In this document: piece by piece, positions 1 through 8,470 of the stretch
How the letters are laid out: each line of letters starts with the position of its first letter
Position numbering within the stretch: position 1 is the stretch's first letter
NCBI GenBank assembly: GCA_050247515.1
Contig: JBFWUB010000014.1
Coordinates: forward strand, 1-64,000
Direction of reading: 5' to 3'
DNA from: RAM1 sp050247515
Lineage (GTDB): Bacteria; Pseudomonadota; Gammaproteobacteria; Burkholderiales; Burkholderiaceae_C
Length of the DNA: 64,000 bases
Notes under the pieces: model-generated
Database searches by the model: none
What the model was told of the DNA's origin: nothing
What the model saw: the letters and a program-made list of their open reading frames with translations, nothing else
Program-made: the position numbers and the translations under genes

Positions 1-112
1 AACGAAAGGAGAAACGATAACGTCGACGTTAGACTTATCCACAACCGAGTAGCCCGGCTACTCCACCAAGGGTGGGGTCAAAATTAGATGAAAAACCGGG
101 GTCAGGATTCAG
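1..112. mobile_element. Possible end remnant of a REP-type or transposon element
   Basis: This stretch has no open frame and does not resemble the Bug gene that follows. It holds a near-perfect hairpin at 47-63 (GAGTAGCC, one base, GGCTACTC) and two copies of GGGGTCA at 74-80 and 98-104, 24 bases apart. GGGGTCAG boundaries and short hairpins are often seen beside REP-associated (Y1) transposases in proteobacteria, which is the basis for the call. The similarity to Bug receptors begins abruptly at about 113, so this is read as the inserted or rearranged side of a junction. No transposase is visible because the window starts here. Confidence 0.35.
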
Positions 113-571
113 TGGAAATCAACAGGCGTGCCGATGGTGGCGGTGCCCTACCGCGGCAGCGGCCCGGCGGTGACGGACCTGCTGGCCGGCCTGGTGCCCG
201 CGGCCATGGTGGACCTGACTTCGGCCTACCCGCACATCAAGGCCGGCAAGCTGGTGTCGCTGGGCATCACCAACGCCACGCGCAGCAAAGTGGCGCCGGA
301 GCTGCCCACCATCGCCGAAGAAGGCGTCACTGGTTATGCGGCCCCTGCCTGGATGGGGCTTTTCCTGCCGGCCAAAACACCGGCCGACGTGCGCGCGCGC
401 CTGTCGCAGGCCATGCAAAAGGCCATGGCCAACCCGGCGGTGCAAAGCCAGATCCAGGCCCTGGCGGCCGAACCCGCCTACCTGGATGGCCCGGCCTTCG
501 GCAACTTCATTGCCGTTGAATCAAGGAAGTGGGCCGACGTGATCGCCCGCATTCCCAAACCCGCCAAGTGA
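113..571 (+). pseudogene. Truncated Bug-family TTT receptor, C-terminal half
   Basis: About 150 residues match the C-terminal half of Bug proteins, the periplasmic solute receptors of tripartite tricarboxylate transport systems. The frame contains the typical VPYRGSGPAVTDLLAG stretch and ends with the usual C-terminal helices. Family members are about 320 residues, so roughly the first half, with signal peptide and lobe 1, is missing. Reading upstream in frame, family-like sequence starts near 113 (KSTGVPMV) and a stop lies at 89-91. A start at GTG 128 is possible, but the product would lack export and half the ligand pocket. The next gene is a complete paralogue in the same direction, so this looks like the damaged member of a tandem pair. 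Confidence 0.75.
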
Positions 572-580
572 GGTGACACC

Positions 581-1555
581 ATGCATAAGCGCCGCCTGCT
601 GATGGCCGCCGCTGCCGTGTCCGTGGCCTGTGGGGTCATGGCACAGCCGTCCCAGGAGTGGGCGCCAGCCAAGCCCATCAGAATCATCGTGCCCATTGTG
701 GGCAGCACCAACGATGCGCTCGCGCGCCTGGTGGCGCCCAAGCTGCAGGAAGCCCTGGGCCAGCCGGTGGTGGTGGAAAACAAGCCCGGCGCGGGCGGCA
801 ACATCGGCGCGGAATACGTTGCCCGTGCGCCGGCCGACGGCCACACGCTGCTGATCGGCTACAACGGGCCGCTGGCAATCAACCCGTCGCTGTTTGACAA
901 GCCGCCGATCGATCCCCAGAAAGACCTGGCCCCGATCACGCTGGCCGTCAAATCGCCGCAGTACCTGGTGGCCGGGCCGTCGGCGGACTTCGCGACGGTG
1001 AAGGAGTTCGTGGCCAGGGCCAAGGCGTCGCCGGGCAAGTACTCTTATGCGTCGGTGGCCATGGGCAGCGCGTCGCACCTCACGATGGAGATGCTCAAGC
1101 GCTCTGCGGGCTTTCACGCCACGCACATCCCTTACCGGGGCGCCACGCCGGCCGTGACCGACCTGCTGGCGGGCAATGTGCATGCGGCCTTCATGGTGCC
1201 GGGCAACGTGCTGCAGTTTGCAAAGCAGGGCCGTCTGAAGCTGCTCGCCTCCAGCGGCGAAAAGCGCCACCCCGGCACGCCGGACGTGCCCACGCTGATC
1301 GAGCTGGGCTACCGCGACATGGAAGCCACCGGCTGGGTGGGCCTGCTGGCCCCCGGCGGCACGCCCCGGCCGATCATCGATCGCTACCACCGCGAAATGA
1401 TGAAGGTGCTGCAAATGCCAGACATCCGCGCCCGCCTGCATGACATGGAGTTCGACGTGATCGCCAGCTCGCCGGAACAGTTTGCCGCGTGGATCCGCAG
1501 CGAATCGGGCAAGTGGGGCGCGGTGGTCAAGGCGACGGGCGCGAAGGCGGAGTAA
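581..1555 (+). CDS. Bug-family tripartite tricarboxylate transporter substrate-binding protein
   Basis: Complete 324-residue periplasmic receptor of the Bug family. The first ~21 residues form a signal peptide (basic start, alanine-rich core, cleavage near VMAQ). The mature part begins with the family's PIRIIVPI strand, followed by the VVVENKPGAGGNIGAEYVA motif and the HIPYRGATPAVTDLLAG motif, both hallmarks of Bug proteins. It starts 9 bases after the truncated paralogue. No TctA/TctB membrane genes are nearby, which is normal for the many orphan Bug genes of Burkholderiales. The ligand, probably a carboxylate or small aromatic acid, cannot be read from sequence. Confidence 0.92.
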   Translation: MHKRRLLMAAAAVSVACGVMAQPSQEWAPAKPIRIIVPIVGSTNDALARLVAPKLQEALGQPVVVENKPGAGGNIGAEYVARAPADGHTLLIGYNGPLAINPSLFDKPPIDPQKDLAPITLAVKSPQYLVAGPSADFATVKEFVARAKASPGKYSYASVAMGSASHLTMEMLKRSAGFHATHIPYRGATPAVTDLLAGNVHAAFMVPGNVLQFAKQGRLKLLASSGEKRHPGTPDVPTLIELGYRDMEATGWVGLLAPGGTPRPIIDRYHREMMKVLQMPDIRARLHDMEFDVIASSPEQFAAWIRSESGKWGAVVKATGAKAE

Positions 1556-1576
1556 ACCTGCGCTGCGCGCAGCCCT

Positions 1577-2473
1577 TCAAGCCAGCGCCCGGGCCGCTGC
1601 GCCCAGCACGCTGCGCGTCAGCGCGTCCAGCGCCGGCAAGGGCAGCCGTGCCGACTGCCAGTACAGCGGCACATCCAGCAACCGGCCCGGCACCAGCTCC
1701 ACCAGCTGGCCCGCCTCCAGGTGCGGCTGCACCATCGGCAGCGGGTTCATGCCCCAGCCTATGCCGGCCAGCGACGCCTGCACAAAGGCCTGCGGCGACG
1801 GCAGCCGGTGCATGGGCAGGGCCAGTGAGCGGCGCGTGACCTGGCGCACCCAGCGTTCCTGCAGCCGGTCCTTGCGGTTGAACAGCACGGCGGGCGCCTG
1901 GGCCAGCGTGCCCGCGTTGACGCCGCCGGCAAACCAGCGCCGCATGAAGCCGGGGCTGGCCGTGGCCGCGTAGCGCAGCACGCCCAAGCGGTGGCTGCGG
2001 CAGCCCTGCACCGCACCGGCCAGCGAGGTCACGGCCGCCAGCACATGGCCGCGACGCAGCCAGTCGGCGGTGTGGTCCTGGTCGTCGATCACCACGTCCA
2101 GCAGCGCGCCATGGCCCGCGCAGAAGTCCGCCAGGGCGGCCATGAACCAGGTGCCCAGGCTGTCGGCATTGACGGCCACGCGCAGCGTGGGCGCGGCGGC
2201 GTGCGGGTCGTCCTGCGCCAGCGCGGGCAGGTCGCGGCGCAGCTCGTCTTCCAGCAGCACGGCCAGCTCGTGGTGGCGGCACAGGCGCGCACCGGCCTCG
2301 GTGGGCGTGCAGGGCTGCCCGCGCACGATCAGCACCGTGCCCAGGCGCTCTTCCAGCAGCCGGATGCGCTGCGACACCGCCGACGGCGTGACGTGCAGCA
2401 CGCGCGCGGCGCGCTCGAAGCTGCCCTCGCGCGAGACGGCCGCCACCGCGGCCACCAGGGAAGGATCAAGCAT
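1577..2473 (-). CDS. argP: LysR-family regulator ArgP/LysG type
   Basis: 298-residue LysR-type regulator with an N-terminal winged helix-turn-helix (about residues 1-60, including HVTPSAVSQRIRLLEERLG) and a C-terminal effector-binding domain. The HTH text and the RGQPCTPTEAG segment after it are typical of ArgP (IciA/LysG), which senses lysine or arginine and activates a divergent basic amino-acid exporter. The neighbour across a 75-bp gap is exactly such an exporter of the LysE/ArgO family, the classic pairing. Start at the ATG read leftward from 2473. The assignment to ArgP is strong; the actual effector amino acid is inferred. Confidence 0.88.
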   Translation of the reverse strand: MLDPSLVAAVAAVSREGSFERAARVLHVTPSAVSQRIRLLEERLGTVLIVRGQPCTPTEAGARLCRHHELAVLLEDELRRDLPALAQDDPHAAAPTLRVAVNADSLGTWFMAALADFCAGHGALLDVVIDDQDHTADWLRRGHVLAAVTSLAGAVQGCRSHRLGVLRYAATASPGFMRRWFAGGVNAGTLAQAPAVLFNRKDRLQERWVRQVTRRSLALPMHRLPSPQAFVQASLAGIGWGMNPLPMVQPHLEAGQLVELVPGRLLDVPLYWQSARLPLPALDALTRSVLGAAARALA

Positions 2474-2548
2474 GGGATGAAGCGTTGCTGTTTACAGATT
2501 AGCAAGTTTAAGTTCCATCAGCTGCACGCGCGCGCCAGAATCACCCGC
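2474..2548. promoter_or_regulatory. Divergent argP / exporter promoter region
   Basis: A 75-bp space between the two divergent starts. It is locally AT-richer than its surroundings around 2486-2515 (TTTACAGATTAGCAAGTTTAA). LysR-type regulators normally bind such shared regions at T-N11-A sites; a plausible one lies in this stretch but I cannot fix it by eye. Function is inferred from the gene pairing. Confidence 0.35.
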
Positions 2549-3193
2549 ATGCCAACGCCTGATGTCCACGCCGCCTTCGTTCAGGGCCTGCTGCTGAGCG
2601 CCTCGCTGATCATCGCCATCGGCGCGCAGAACCTGTTCGTGCTGCGCCAGGGGCTGCGGCGCGAGCATGTGGGCGTGGTGGTGGCGCTGTGCGCGGCGCT
2701 GGATGCGGCGCTGATCGCCGTGGGCGTGAGCGGCGTGGCCACGGCGCTGGGCCGCCAGCGCGGCGCGCTGGATGCCCTGGCGCTCGGCGGTGCGGCCTTT
2801 CTGGCGGTGTATGGCGCGCTGGCCTTGCGGCGCGCGCTCGCGCCGTCGGCGCTGGTGGCCGCCGCCACGGGCAGCGGCCAGGGTGCGCAGGCCGTGCTGG
2901 GCCAGGCGCTGGCCATCACGCTGCTGAACCCGCATGTGTACCTGGACACGGTGCTGCTGCTGGGCGCGGCCGGTGCGCAGCACCCGCCGCAGGCCCAGCC
3001 GGCCTTTGTGCTCGGCGGTGCGCTGGCCAGCGGGGCCTGGTTCACGGCGCTGGGCTTTGGCGCACGCTGGCTGGCGCCGGTGCTGGCCCGGCCAACGGCC
3101 TGGCGCGTGCTGGACGCGCTGGTGGCCGTGGTGATGTGGGCGCTGGCGTTGTCGCTGGCGGCCGAGCCGGTGAGGCGCCTGGCCGGGGGCTGA
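2549..3193 (+). CDS. LysE/ArgO-family amino-acid exporter
   Basis: 214-residue hydrophobic protein with about six membrane segments. The family signature AIGAQNLFVLRQGL is near the N-terminus and a conserved NPHVYLDT segment lies in the middle; this Asn-Pro is characteristic of LysE/ArgO carriers. ATG 2549 is chosen because the family normally starts about 20 residues before the signature; the frame is open further upstream but that part overlaps argP antisense. Its divergent partner is the ArgP-type regulator, so export of arginine or lysine (or toxic analogues such as canavanine) is the likely job. It ends 6 bp from the convergent terC gene. Confidence 0.9.
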   Translation: MPTPDVHAAFVQGLLLSASLIIAIGAQNLFVLRQGLRREHVGVVVALCAALDAALIAVGVSGVATALGRQRGALDALALGGAAFLAVYGALALRRALAPSALVAAATGSGQGAQAVLGQALAITLLNPHVYLDTVLLLGAAGAQHPPQAQPAFVLGGALASGAWFTALGFGARWLAPVLARPTAWRVLDALVAVVMWALALSLAAEPVRRLAGG

Positions 3194-3199
3194 GGGGCG

Positions 3200-3967
3200 T
3201 CAGCGGGTGGCCTGGCCGGCTTGCTGCAGCGCGCGGCGCCTGGCACGGGCGCGGATGTTCAGCGCCTCCACCGCCAGCGAGAACGCCATGGCGGCGTAGA
3301 TGTAGCCCTTGGGCACGTGCACGTCAAAGGCCTCGGCCGTCAGCGCCATGCCCACCATGATGAGGAAGGCCAGCGCCAGCACCTTGACCGAGGGGTGGCG
3401 GTCCACGAATTCACCAATCGGCTTGGCGGCCACCAGCATCACGCCCACCGAGGTGATGACCGCCGCGACCATCACGCCAATTTCATCCACCATGCCCACG
3501 GCGGTGATCACCGAGTCGAGCGAGAACACGATGTCGATCACCGCGATCTGGCCGATGATTCCCCAGAACAACCGGTTGCCCGCGGCCTTCAGAGCGGCGG
3601 CATCGGGGGCGGCGCCGGGCTGGCCTTCACCCGTGGCCTCGACCTCCACGAAGATTTCATGCGACGCTTTCCACAGCAGGAACAGGCCGCCGAACAGCAG
3701 CACCAGGTCGCGCCCGCTGATGCCCTGGCCCAGCACGTTGAACAGGTCCGCGGTCAGCCCCATCACCCAGCTCAGCGAAAACAGCAGCAACAGGCGCGAG
3801 ACCATGGCAAAGCCCAGGCCCAGGCGCCGTGCGCGGTCGCGCTGCTCGGGCGGCAGCCGCCCCACCAGGATGGAGATGAAGATGATGTTGTCCACGCCCA
3901 GGACGATTTCCAGGGCGGTGAGCATCGCAAACGCGATCCAGAGGTTGGGGTCGAGCAGGAAGTCCAT
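3200..3967 (-). CDS. TerC-family integral membrane protein
   Basis: 255-residue membrane protein of the TerC family. It has the LEIVLGVDNIIFISIL segment at the N-terminus and the repeat-like IDIVFSLDSVITAVGM in the second half; the paired acidic residues in membrane helices (VDN and LDS) are the family hallmark. Seven or so membrane helices are visible. ATG 3967 (MDFLLDPNLW) is preferred over an in-frame start ten codons upstream because it matches the usual TerC start and has a GGAG about 13 bases before it. TerC proteins have been linked to metal (manganese) export and to tellurite resistance; the role here is inferred only from the family. Confidence 0.9.
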   Translation of the reverse strand: MDFLLDPNLWIAFAMLTALEIVLGVDNIIFISILVGRLPPEQRDRARRLGLGFAMVSRLLLLFSLSWVMGLTADLFNVLGQGISGRDLVLLFGGLFLLWKASHEIFVEVEATGEGQPGAAPDAAALKAAGNRLFWGIIGQIAVIDIVFSLDSVITAVGMVDEIGVMVAAVITSVGVMLVAAKPIGEFVDRHPSVKVLALAFLIMVGMALTAEAFDVHVPKGYIYAAMAFSLAVEALNIRARARRRALQQAGQATR

Positions 3968-4045
3968 GGCGGGCAAAGCTCCAGCGTGCACAGGCACGAA
4001 CCATTCTAGGCAGCACCGGTGGCTTTGTGGGGCTTGGCCCCGGCG

Positions 4046-4759
4046 TCAGCCGCGCGCCGGTATCTCCAGCCCGCGCGCGACGGCGGGGCGGGCCACAAAC
4101 GCCGCCAGCGCCCGCCGCACGTTGGCAAAGCCGTCAAAACCCACCAGCTCGCCCGCGCCGTAAAACCCCACCAGGTTGCGCACCCACGGGAAGATGGCGA
4201 TGTCGGCGATCGTGTACTGCGTGCCCATGACCCAGTCGCGCCCGGCCAGGCGCTGGTCCAGCACCGCCAGCAGGCGTTTTGACTCAGCCACATAGCGGTC
4301 ACGCGGGCGCTTGTCTTCAAAGTCCTTGCCGGCGAACTTGTGGAAGAACCCGAGCTGGCCGAACATCGGCCCGATGCCGCCCATCTGGAACATGACCCAT
4401 TGCAGCGTTTCGTATTTGCCGGCAACGTCCCTGGGCATGAAGCGGCCTGATTTGTCCGCCAGGTACACCAGGATCGCGCCCGATTCAAACAGCGCGAACG
4501 GCTGGCCGCCGGGGCCATTGGGGTCCAGGATGGCGGGGATCTTGTTGTTGGGGTTGAGCGACAGGAATTCCGGCGACATCTGGTCGTTGGTGTCAAAGCG
4601 CACCAGATGCGGCTCGTAGGGCAGGCCGGTTTCCTCCAGCAGGATGGATGCCTTCACGCCGTTGGGCGTGGGCAGCGAATACAGCTGGATGCGTTCGGGG
4701 TGGCGGGCGGGCCATTTCCGGGTGATCGGGAAAGCAGACAGGTCAGGACGCGCGGGCAT
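4046..4759 (-). CDS. Glutathione S-transferase family protein, YfcG/YghU-like
   Basis: 237 residues. The N-terminal thioredoxin-fold domain (about 20-105) carries LYSLPTPNGVKASILLEE and NPNNKIPAILDPNGPGG followed by FESGAILVYLADK, the glutathione-binding region typical of the Nu-class (YfcG/YghU) disulfide-bond reductases. The C-terminal all-helical domain contains YTIADIAIFPWV, the usual N-capping box. YfcG-type enzymes reduce disulfides with two bound glutathiones and lack the classical catalytic Tyr or Ser; here a Thr-Pro-Asn occupies that site, as in the family. It is a monocistronic leftward gene. Confidence 0.87.
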   Translation of the reverse strand: MPARPDLSAFPITRKWPARHPERIQLYSLPTPNGVKASILLEETGLPYEPHLVRFDTNDQMSPEFLSLNPNNKIPAILDPNGPGGQPFALFESGAILVYLADKSGRFMPRDVAGKYETLQWVMFQMGGIGPMFGQLGFFHKFAGKDFEDKRPRDRYVAESKRLLAVLDQRLAGRDWVMGTQYTIADIAIFPWVRNLVGFYGAGELVGFDGFANVRRALAAFVARPAVARGLEIPARG

Positions 4760-4805
4760 GCAGGTCTTTCAGCAAAAAAAGGTGTGCCGCAATTTAAACG
4801 GGCGC

Positions 4806-5606
4806 CTATCCCATTTGCGCGATCAGGGCCATTGCCGCCGCGGGCGCTCGCTCCTTGGCGCCGCTGATGAAGAACATGAACACATCGCGGGGCCTGGCCT
4901 TCTTGCCGGCAGCCTCTACACGCGGCACATCGTCAGGCTCACCGCCTTTGGCCCAGGCGGCGGCGGCTTGCGCCCAGCGGCTGATGGCCTTGGGCGGGTA
5001 GCCGGTCTTGTACCGGGATTCGGTACGCATCAGCCGCGCATAGACAAACGGGCCGGTCACGTCCGCAAAACTGGGGTAGCCGTCACTGTCGGTGAACACG
5101 GTGGCGCATTGGTACTTTCGTGCCAGTGCCAGGTACTGCGGCGTCATGAAGCTTTCGTGCCGCACGTCCAGCGCATGGCGCAGCGCCACGCCGCCGGCCT
5201 CGCCGGGCAGCAGCTTCAGGAAAGCCTCGAAGTCTTCCGCGTCAAACGCCTTGGTGGGCATGAACTGCCAGACGATGGGCCCGAGCTTGCTGCCTAGTTC
5301 GCTCACGCCGCTGTCAATGAAGCGCTCGATGGACGGGCCTGCGTCGGCCAGCACCTTGCGGTTCGTGGCAAAGCGGTTGGCCTTCAGGCTGAACATGAAA
5401 TCATCCGGCGTCTCGTCGCGCCACTTGGCGAAGGTGGCGGGTTTGAAGGTGCTGTAGTACGTTCCGTTGACTTCAATGGCGGTGAGCTTCTGGCTCGCGT
5501 ACGCCAGCTCCTTGCTGTGGGCCAGGCCTTGCGGATAGAAGGTGTTGCGCCAGGGCTCGTATGTCCAGCCGCCAATGCCGCAGCGGATGCGGGTTTGTGC
5601 TGCCAT
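4806..5606 (-). CDS. DUF72 (YecE-like) protein
   Basis: 266 residues, a full-length member of the DUF72/YecE family, which adopts a TIM-barrel-like fold. Recognisable pieces are the IGGWTYEPWR start, AIEVNGTYYSTF, SLKANRFATN, WQFMPTKAFD and LDVRHESF, in the family order. No biochemical function is established for the family and none is proposed here. The gene is 46 bp beyond the GST in the same direction, so they may be co-transcribed. Confidence 0.88.
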   Translation of the reverse strand: MAAQTRIRCGIGGWTYEPWRNTFYPQGLAHSKELAYASQKLTAIEVNGTYYSTFKPATFAKWRDETPDDFMFSLKANRFATNRKVLADAGPSIERFIDSGVSELGSKLGPIVWQFMPTKAFDAEDFEAFLKLLPGEAGGVALRHALDVRHESFMTPQYLALARKYQCATVFTDSDGYPSFADVTGPFVYARLMRTESRYKTGYPPKAISRWAQAAAAWAKGGEPDDVPRVEAAGKKARPRDVFMFFISGAKERAPAAAMALIAQMG

Positions 5607-5708
5607 GGGCTGTCTCCTTGGTAATTCCTCAGGTAATCCTCACTCTAGCGCGCGAAGCGCTGGCGGCGTAGAGTGGCGGGCTGACCTGCTGACACATTCA
5701 GAGAACCC

Positions 5709-7184
5709 ATGAACGCACCCCTTCACCGCGAAATGCCCGGCGGCACGCTTGACGCCGCCGCAGCCCTGTCCCATGCCACCAGCCAATGGGACAGCGACAT
5801 CGTCAAGCAACTGACCGACTACATCCAGATCCCGGCCAAGTCCCCCGGCTTTGACAAGGACTGGGCCACCAACGGCTACATCGAGACCGTGCTGCGCAAC
5901 GCCGCGCAGTGGGTTGAGGCGCAGAAGGTGGAAGGCCTGACGCTGGAGATCGTGCGCCTGCCGGGCCGCACGCCGGTGCTGTTCTTTGACATTCCCGCGA
6001 CCCGGGCCGAAAGCGCCCAGACCGTGCTGATGTACGGCCACATGGACAAGCAGCCCGAATTCACCGGCTGGCGCAACGACCTGGGCCCCTGGACGCCCAA
6101 ATACGAAGACGGCAAGCTCTTTGGCCGCGGCGGCGCGGACGACGGCTACGCGGTGTACGCCAGCATCGCGGCTGTGCAGGCGCTGAAGGCGCAGAAGGTC
6201 GCGCACCCGCGCATCGTCGGGCTGATCGAGACCTGTGAAGAATCCGGCAGCTACGACCTGCTGCCCTACATCGACCTGCTGCGCCCGCGCCTGGGCGAGG
6301 TGGCGCTGGTGATCTGCCTGGACAGCGGCGCGGGCAATTACGACCAGCTGTGGCTGACCACCAGCCTGCGCGGCATGGCCAGCGGCACGCTGAAGGTGGA
6401 GGTGCTGACCGAAGGCGTGCACTCGGGTGACGCATCCGGCCTGGTGCCCAGCAGCTTTCGCATCATGCGCCAGGTGCTGGACCGCCTGGAAGACAGCGCC
6501 ACCGGCCGCCTGCTGCCCGCGAGCTTCCATTGCGAAGTGCCCGCCGAGCGGCTGGCGCAGGCCCAGGCCACGGCCGCCATCCTGGGTGACGAGGTGTACA
6601 AGCGCTTCCCCTGGGCGCACTACGACTGCGGCGGCTCCACGCAGTTTGCGCTGCCCACCACCACCGACCCGGTGCAGGCGCTGCTCAACCGCACCTGGAC
6701 GCCCACGCTGAGCGTGACCGGTGCCGAAGGCTTCCCGGCCCTGAAGGACGCAGGCAATGTGCTGCGGCCCTACACCGCGTTCAAGCTCAGCCTGCGCCTG
6801 CCGCCGCTGGTGGACGCGGCCAGCGCCGTGGCCGAGATGAAAGCCCTGCTGGAAGACAACGCGCCTTACCAGGCCAAGGTGACGTTTGAAAGCAATGGCG
6901 GCGCCACCGGCTGGAACGCACCGGGCACGGCGCCCTGGTTCGAGCAGGCGCTGAACGCGGCCAGCCAGGCCCACTTTGGCGCCGGCGTGGGCTACATCGG
7001 CCAGGGCGGCACCATCCCGCTCATGAACATGCTGAGCGAAGGCTTCCCCCAGGCGCAGATGATGGTCTGCGGCGTGCTGGGCCCCAAGAGCAACGCCCAC
7101 GGGCCCAATGAGTTCCTGCATGTGCCCTATGCCAAGAAGCTGACGGCGGCGGTGGCGCAAGTCATTGCCTCGTTGCCGGCCTGA
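5709..7184 (+). CDS. M20-family metallopeptidase (dipeptidase / deacylase)
   Basis: 491-residue M20 family zinc hydrolase. Metal-binding motifs are in order: YGHMDKQPE (His and the catalytic Asp two residues on), GRGGADDGYA (bridging Asp), ETCEESGSYD (general-base Glu-Glu) and a C-terminal GPKSNAHGPNE (last His ligand). A dimerisation domain lies between about 210 and 340. The pattern fits the carnosinase/ArgE/DapE group acting on dipeptides or N-acyl amino acids; the substrate cannot be told. The hydrolase gene follows only 11 bp downstream, so the pair is probably one operon. Confidence 0.9.
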   Translation: MNAPLHREMPGGTLDAAAALSHATSQWDSDIVKQLTDYIQIPAKSPGFDKDWATNGYIETVLRNAAQWVEAQKVEGLTLEIVRLPGRTPVLFFDIPATRAESAQTVLMYGHMDKQPEFTGWRNDLGPWTPKYEDGKLFGRGGADDGYAVYASIAAVQALKAQKVAHPRIVGLIETCEESGSYDLLPYIDLLRPRLGEVALVICLDSGAGNYDQLWLTTSLRGMASGTLKVEVLTEGVHSGDASGLVPSSFRIMRQVLDRLEDSATGRLLPASFHCEVPAERLAQAQATAAILGDEVYKRFPWAHYDCGGSTQFALPTTTDPVQALLNRTWTPTLSVTGAEGFPALKDAGNVLRPYTAFKLSLRLPPLVDAASAVAEMKALLEDNAPYQAKVTFESNGGATGWNAPGTAPWFEQALNAASQAHFGAGVGYIGQGGTIPLMNMLSEGFPQAQMMVCGVLGPKSNAHGPNEFLHVPYAKKLTAAVAQVIASLPA

Positions 7185-7195
7185 GCTGTCTGGAC

Positions 7196-8041
7196 ATGAC
7201 GGATTCGATCCTGTCCACCTTCACCGCCAGCGACGGCGACAACATCGCCCTGCAGGAATGGCCGCTGCCCGAGGGCGTGCCCTTGCGCGGCGCCGTGGTA
7301 CTGGTGCACGGCCTGGGCGAGCACGCGGGCCGGTATGACCATGTGGCCCAGCGCCTGAACAGCTGGGGCTTTGCCGTGCGCGGCTACGACCAGTACGGCC
7401 ACGGCGAATCAGGCGGCCCACGCGGTGGCCTGCCCAACGACGACCGCCTGCTGGTGGACCTGGCCGACGTGGTGGACGCCACGCGCCTGCGCCTGCCCGA
7501 GGGCGTGCCGCTGATCCTGCTGGGCCACAGCATGGGCGGCCTCGTGGCGGCGCGCTTTGTGGCGCTCAGGCGCCGGCCGGTGGACGCGCTGGTGCTGTCG
7601 TCCCCCGCGCTGGACCCGGGACTGAGCGCGGTACAGAAATTCCTTCTGGCCATCGTGCCCAAGGTCGCGCCCAACCTGCGCGTGGGCAACGGCCTGAACG
7701 CCGACTACATCTCGCACGACCCGGCCACGGTCGCCGCCTACCGGGCCGACCCGCTGGTGCACGACCGCATCTCGGGCCGGCTGGCCAAATTCATCGCCGA
7801 CGGCGGCCCGGCCACCGTGGCCCGCGCCGCGCAATGGACGGTGCCCACGCTGCTCATGTATGCCGGTGCAGACAGGCTGGTCAACCCGGCGGGCTCGCGT
7901 GCCTTTGCGGCGGCGGCGCCCCAGGCGGTGGTCACTACCCACTGCTTTGAGCAGCACTACCACGAGCTGTTCAACGAACTGGACCGCGAGCCCGTATTCG
8001 CGGCGCTGGAAAGCTGGCTTGACGCGCGGTTTCCCGCCTGA
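7196..8041 (+). CDS. Alpha/beta hydrolase, monoacylglycerol-lipase-like
   Basis: 281-residue alpha/beta hydrolase of the Hydrolase_4 / monoacylglycerol lipase group. Motifs: VVLVHGLGEHAGRYDHVA (oxyanion strand, HG), YDQYGHGESGGPRG (typical of this group), the nucleophile elbow GHSMGG, an acid in YAGADRLVNP, and the catalytic His in a region rich in His (FEQHYHELFNE). It should release fatty acids from monoglycerides or related esters in the cytoplasm. Transcription is probably from upstream of the M20 gene. It ends 3 bp from the convergent yidB-like gene. Confidence 0.88.
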   Translation: MTDSILSTFTASDGDNIALQEWPLPEGVPLRGAVVLVHGLGEHAGRYDHVAQRLNSWGFAVRGYDQYGHGESGGPRGGLPNDDRLLVDLADVVDATRLRLPEGVPLILLGHSMGGLVAARFVALRRRPVDALVLSSPALDPGLSAVQKFLLAIVPKVAPNLRVGNGLNADYISHDPATVAAYRADPLVHDRISGRLAKFIADGGPATVARAAQWTVPTLLMYAGADRLVNPAGSRAFAAAAPQAVVTTHCFEQHYHELFNELDREPVFAALESWLDARFPA

Positions 8042-8044
8042 GCC

Positions 8045-8458
8045 TTACTTCTGCTGCAGCAACCCGCCCAGCATCCCCAGCAGGTCCCCCGCATCGCCCA
8101 GGCCGTTCTCGGGGGCCACGCCCTGGGGCGTGAGCTGGTCCACCAGCCCCGGCAGCACATCGGCCAGCTGACCCGAGGCCTGGGCCGGGTCCACGCCCAG
8201 CTGGCCTGCCAGCTTGCCCAGCAGGTCACTGCCCAGCACTTCTTTCAGCTGCTCGGCGCTGATGGGCAGGTTGTCGCCCTTGGCTATCCATGAGCCGACC
8301 ACTTCGCCCAGCCCCGCTTCGTTGAACTTTTCCACCAGGCCGCGCAGGCCGCCGCCGGCGCCGTCGTTGGCCAGCAGCTCGCCCAGCACGCCGGCGATAC
8401 CGCCTTGCTGCTGGACCTGGCCCATCACGGCCCCCATCACTGAATCAAGCAAGCCCAT
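8045..8458 (-). CDS. YidB-family DUF937 protein
   Basis: 137-residue small protein rich in Gly, Leu and Gln. It starts MGLLDSVMGAV and has repeated LLG..L....G patterns with a segment VVGSWIAKGDNLPISAEQL that is characteristic of YidB/DUF937 proteins. No enzymatic motif, signal peptide or membrane helix is seen. Function of the family is unknown. It lies just downstream of the MFS gene in the same direction (12 bp), so it may be read from the amgK-rsmE-MFS transcript. Confidence 0.82.
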   Translation of the reverse strand: MGLLDSVMGAVMGQVQQQGGIAGVLGELLANDGAGGGLRGLVEKFNEAGLGEVVGSWIAKGDNLPISAEQLKEVLGSDLLGKLAGQLGVDPAQASGQLADVLPGLVDQLTPQGVAPENGLGDAGDLLGMLGGLLQQK

Positions 8459-8470
8459 ACCGTTGTCCTT

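Noticed and set aside
35..43. TTATCCACA, a DnaA-box match
   Set aside because: Single site with no cluster, no AT-rich unwinding region and no replication genes nearby.
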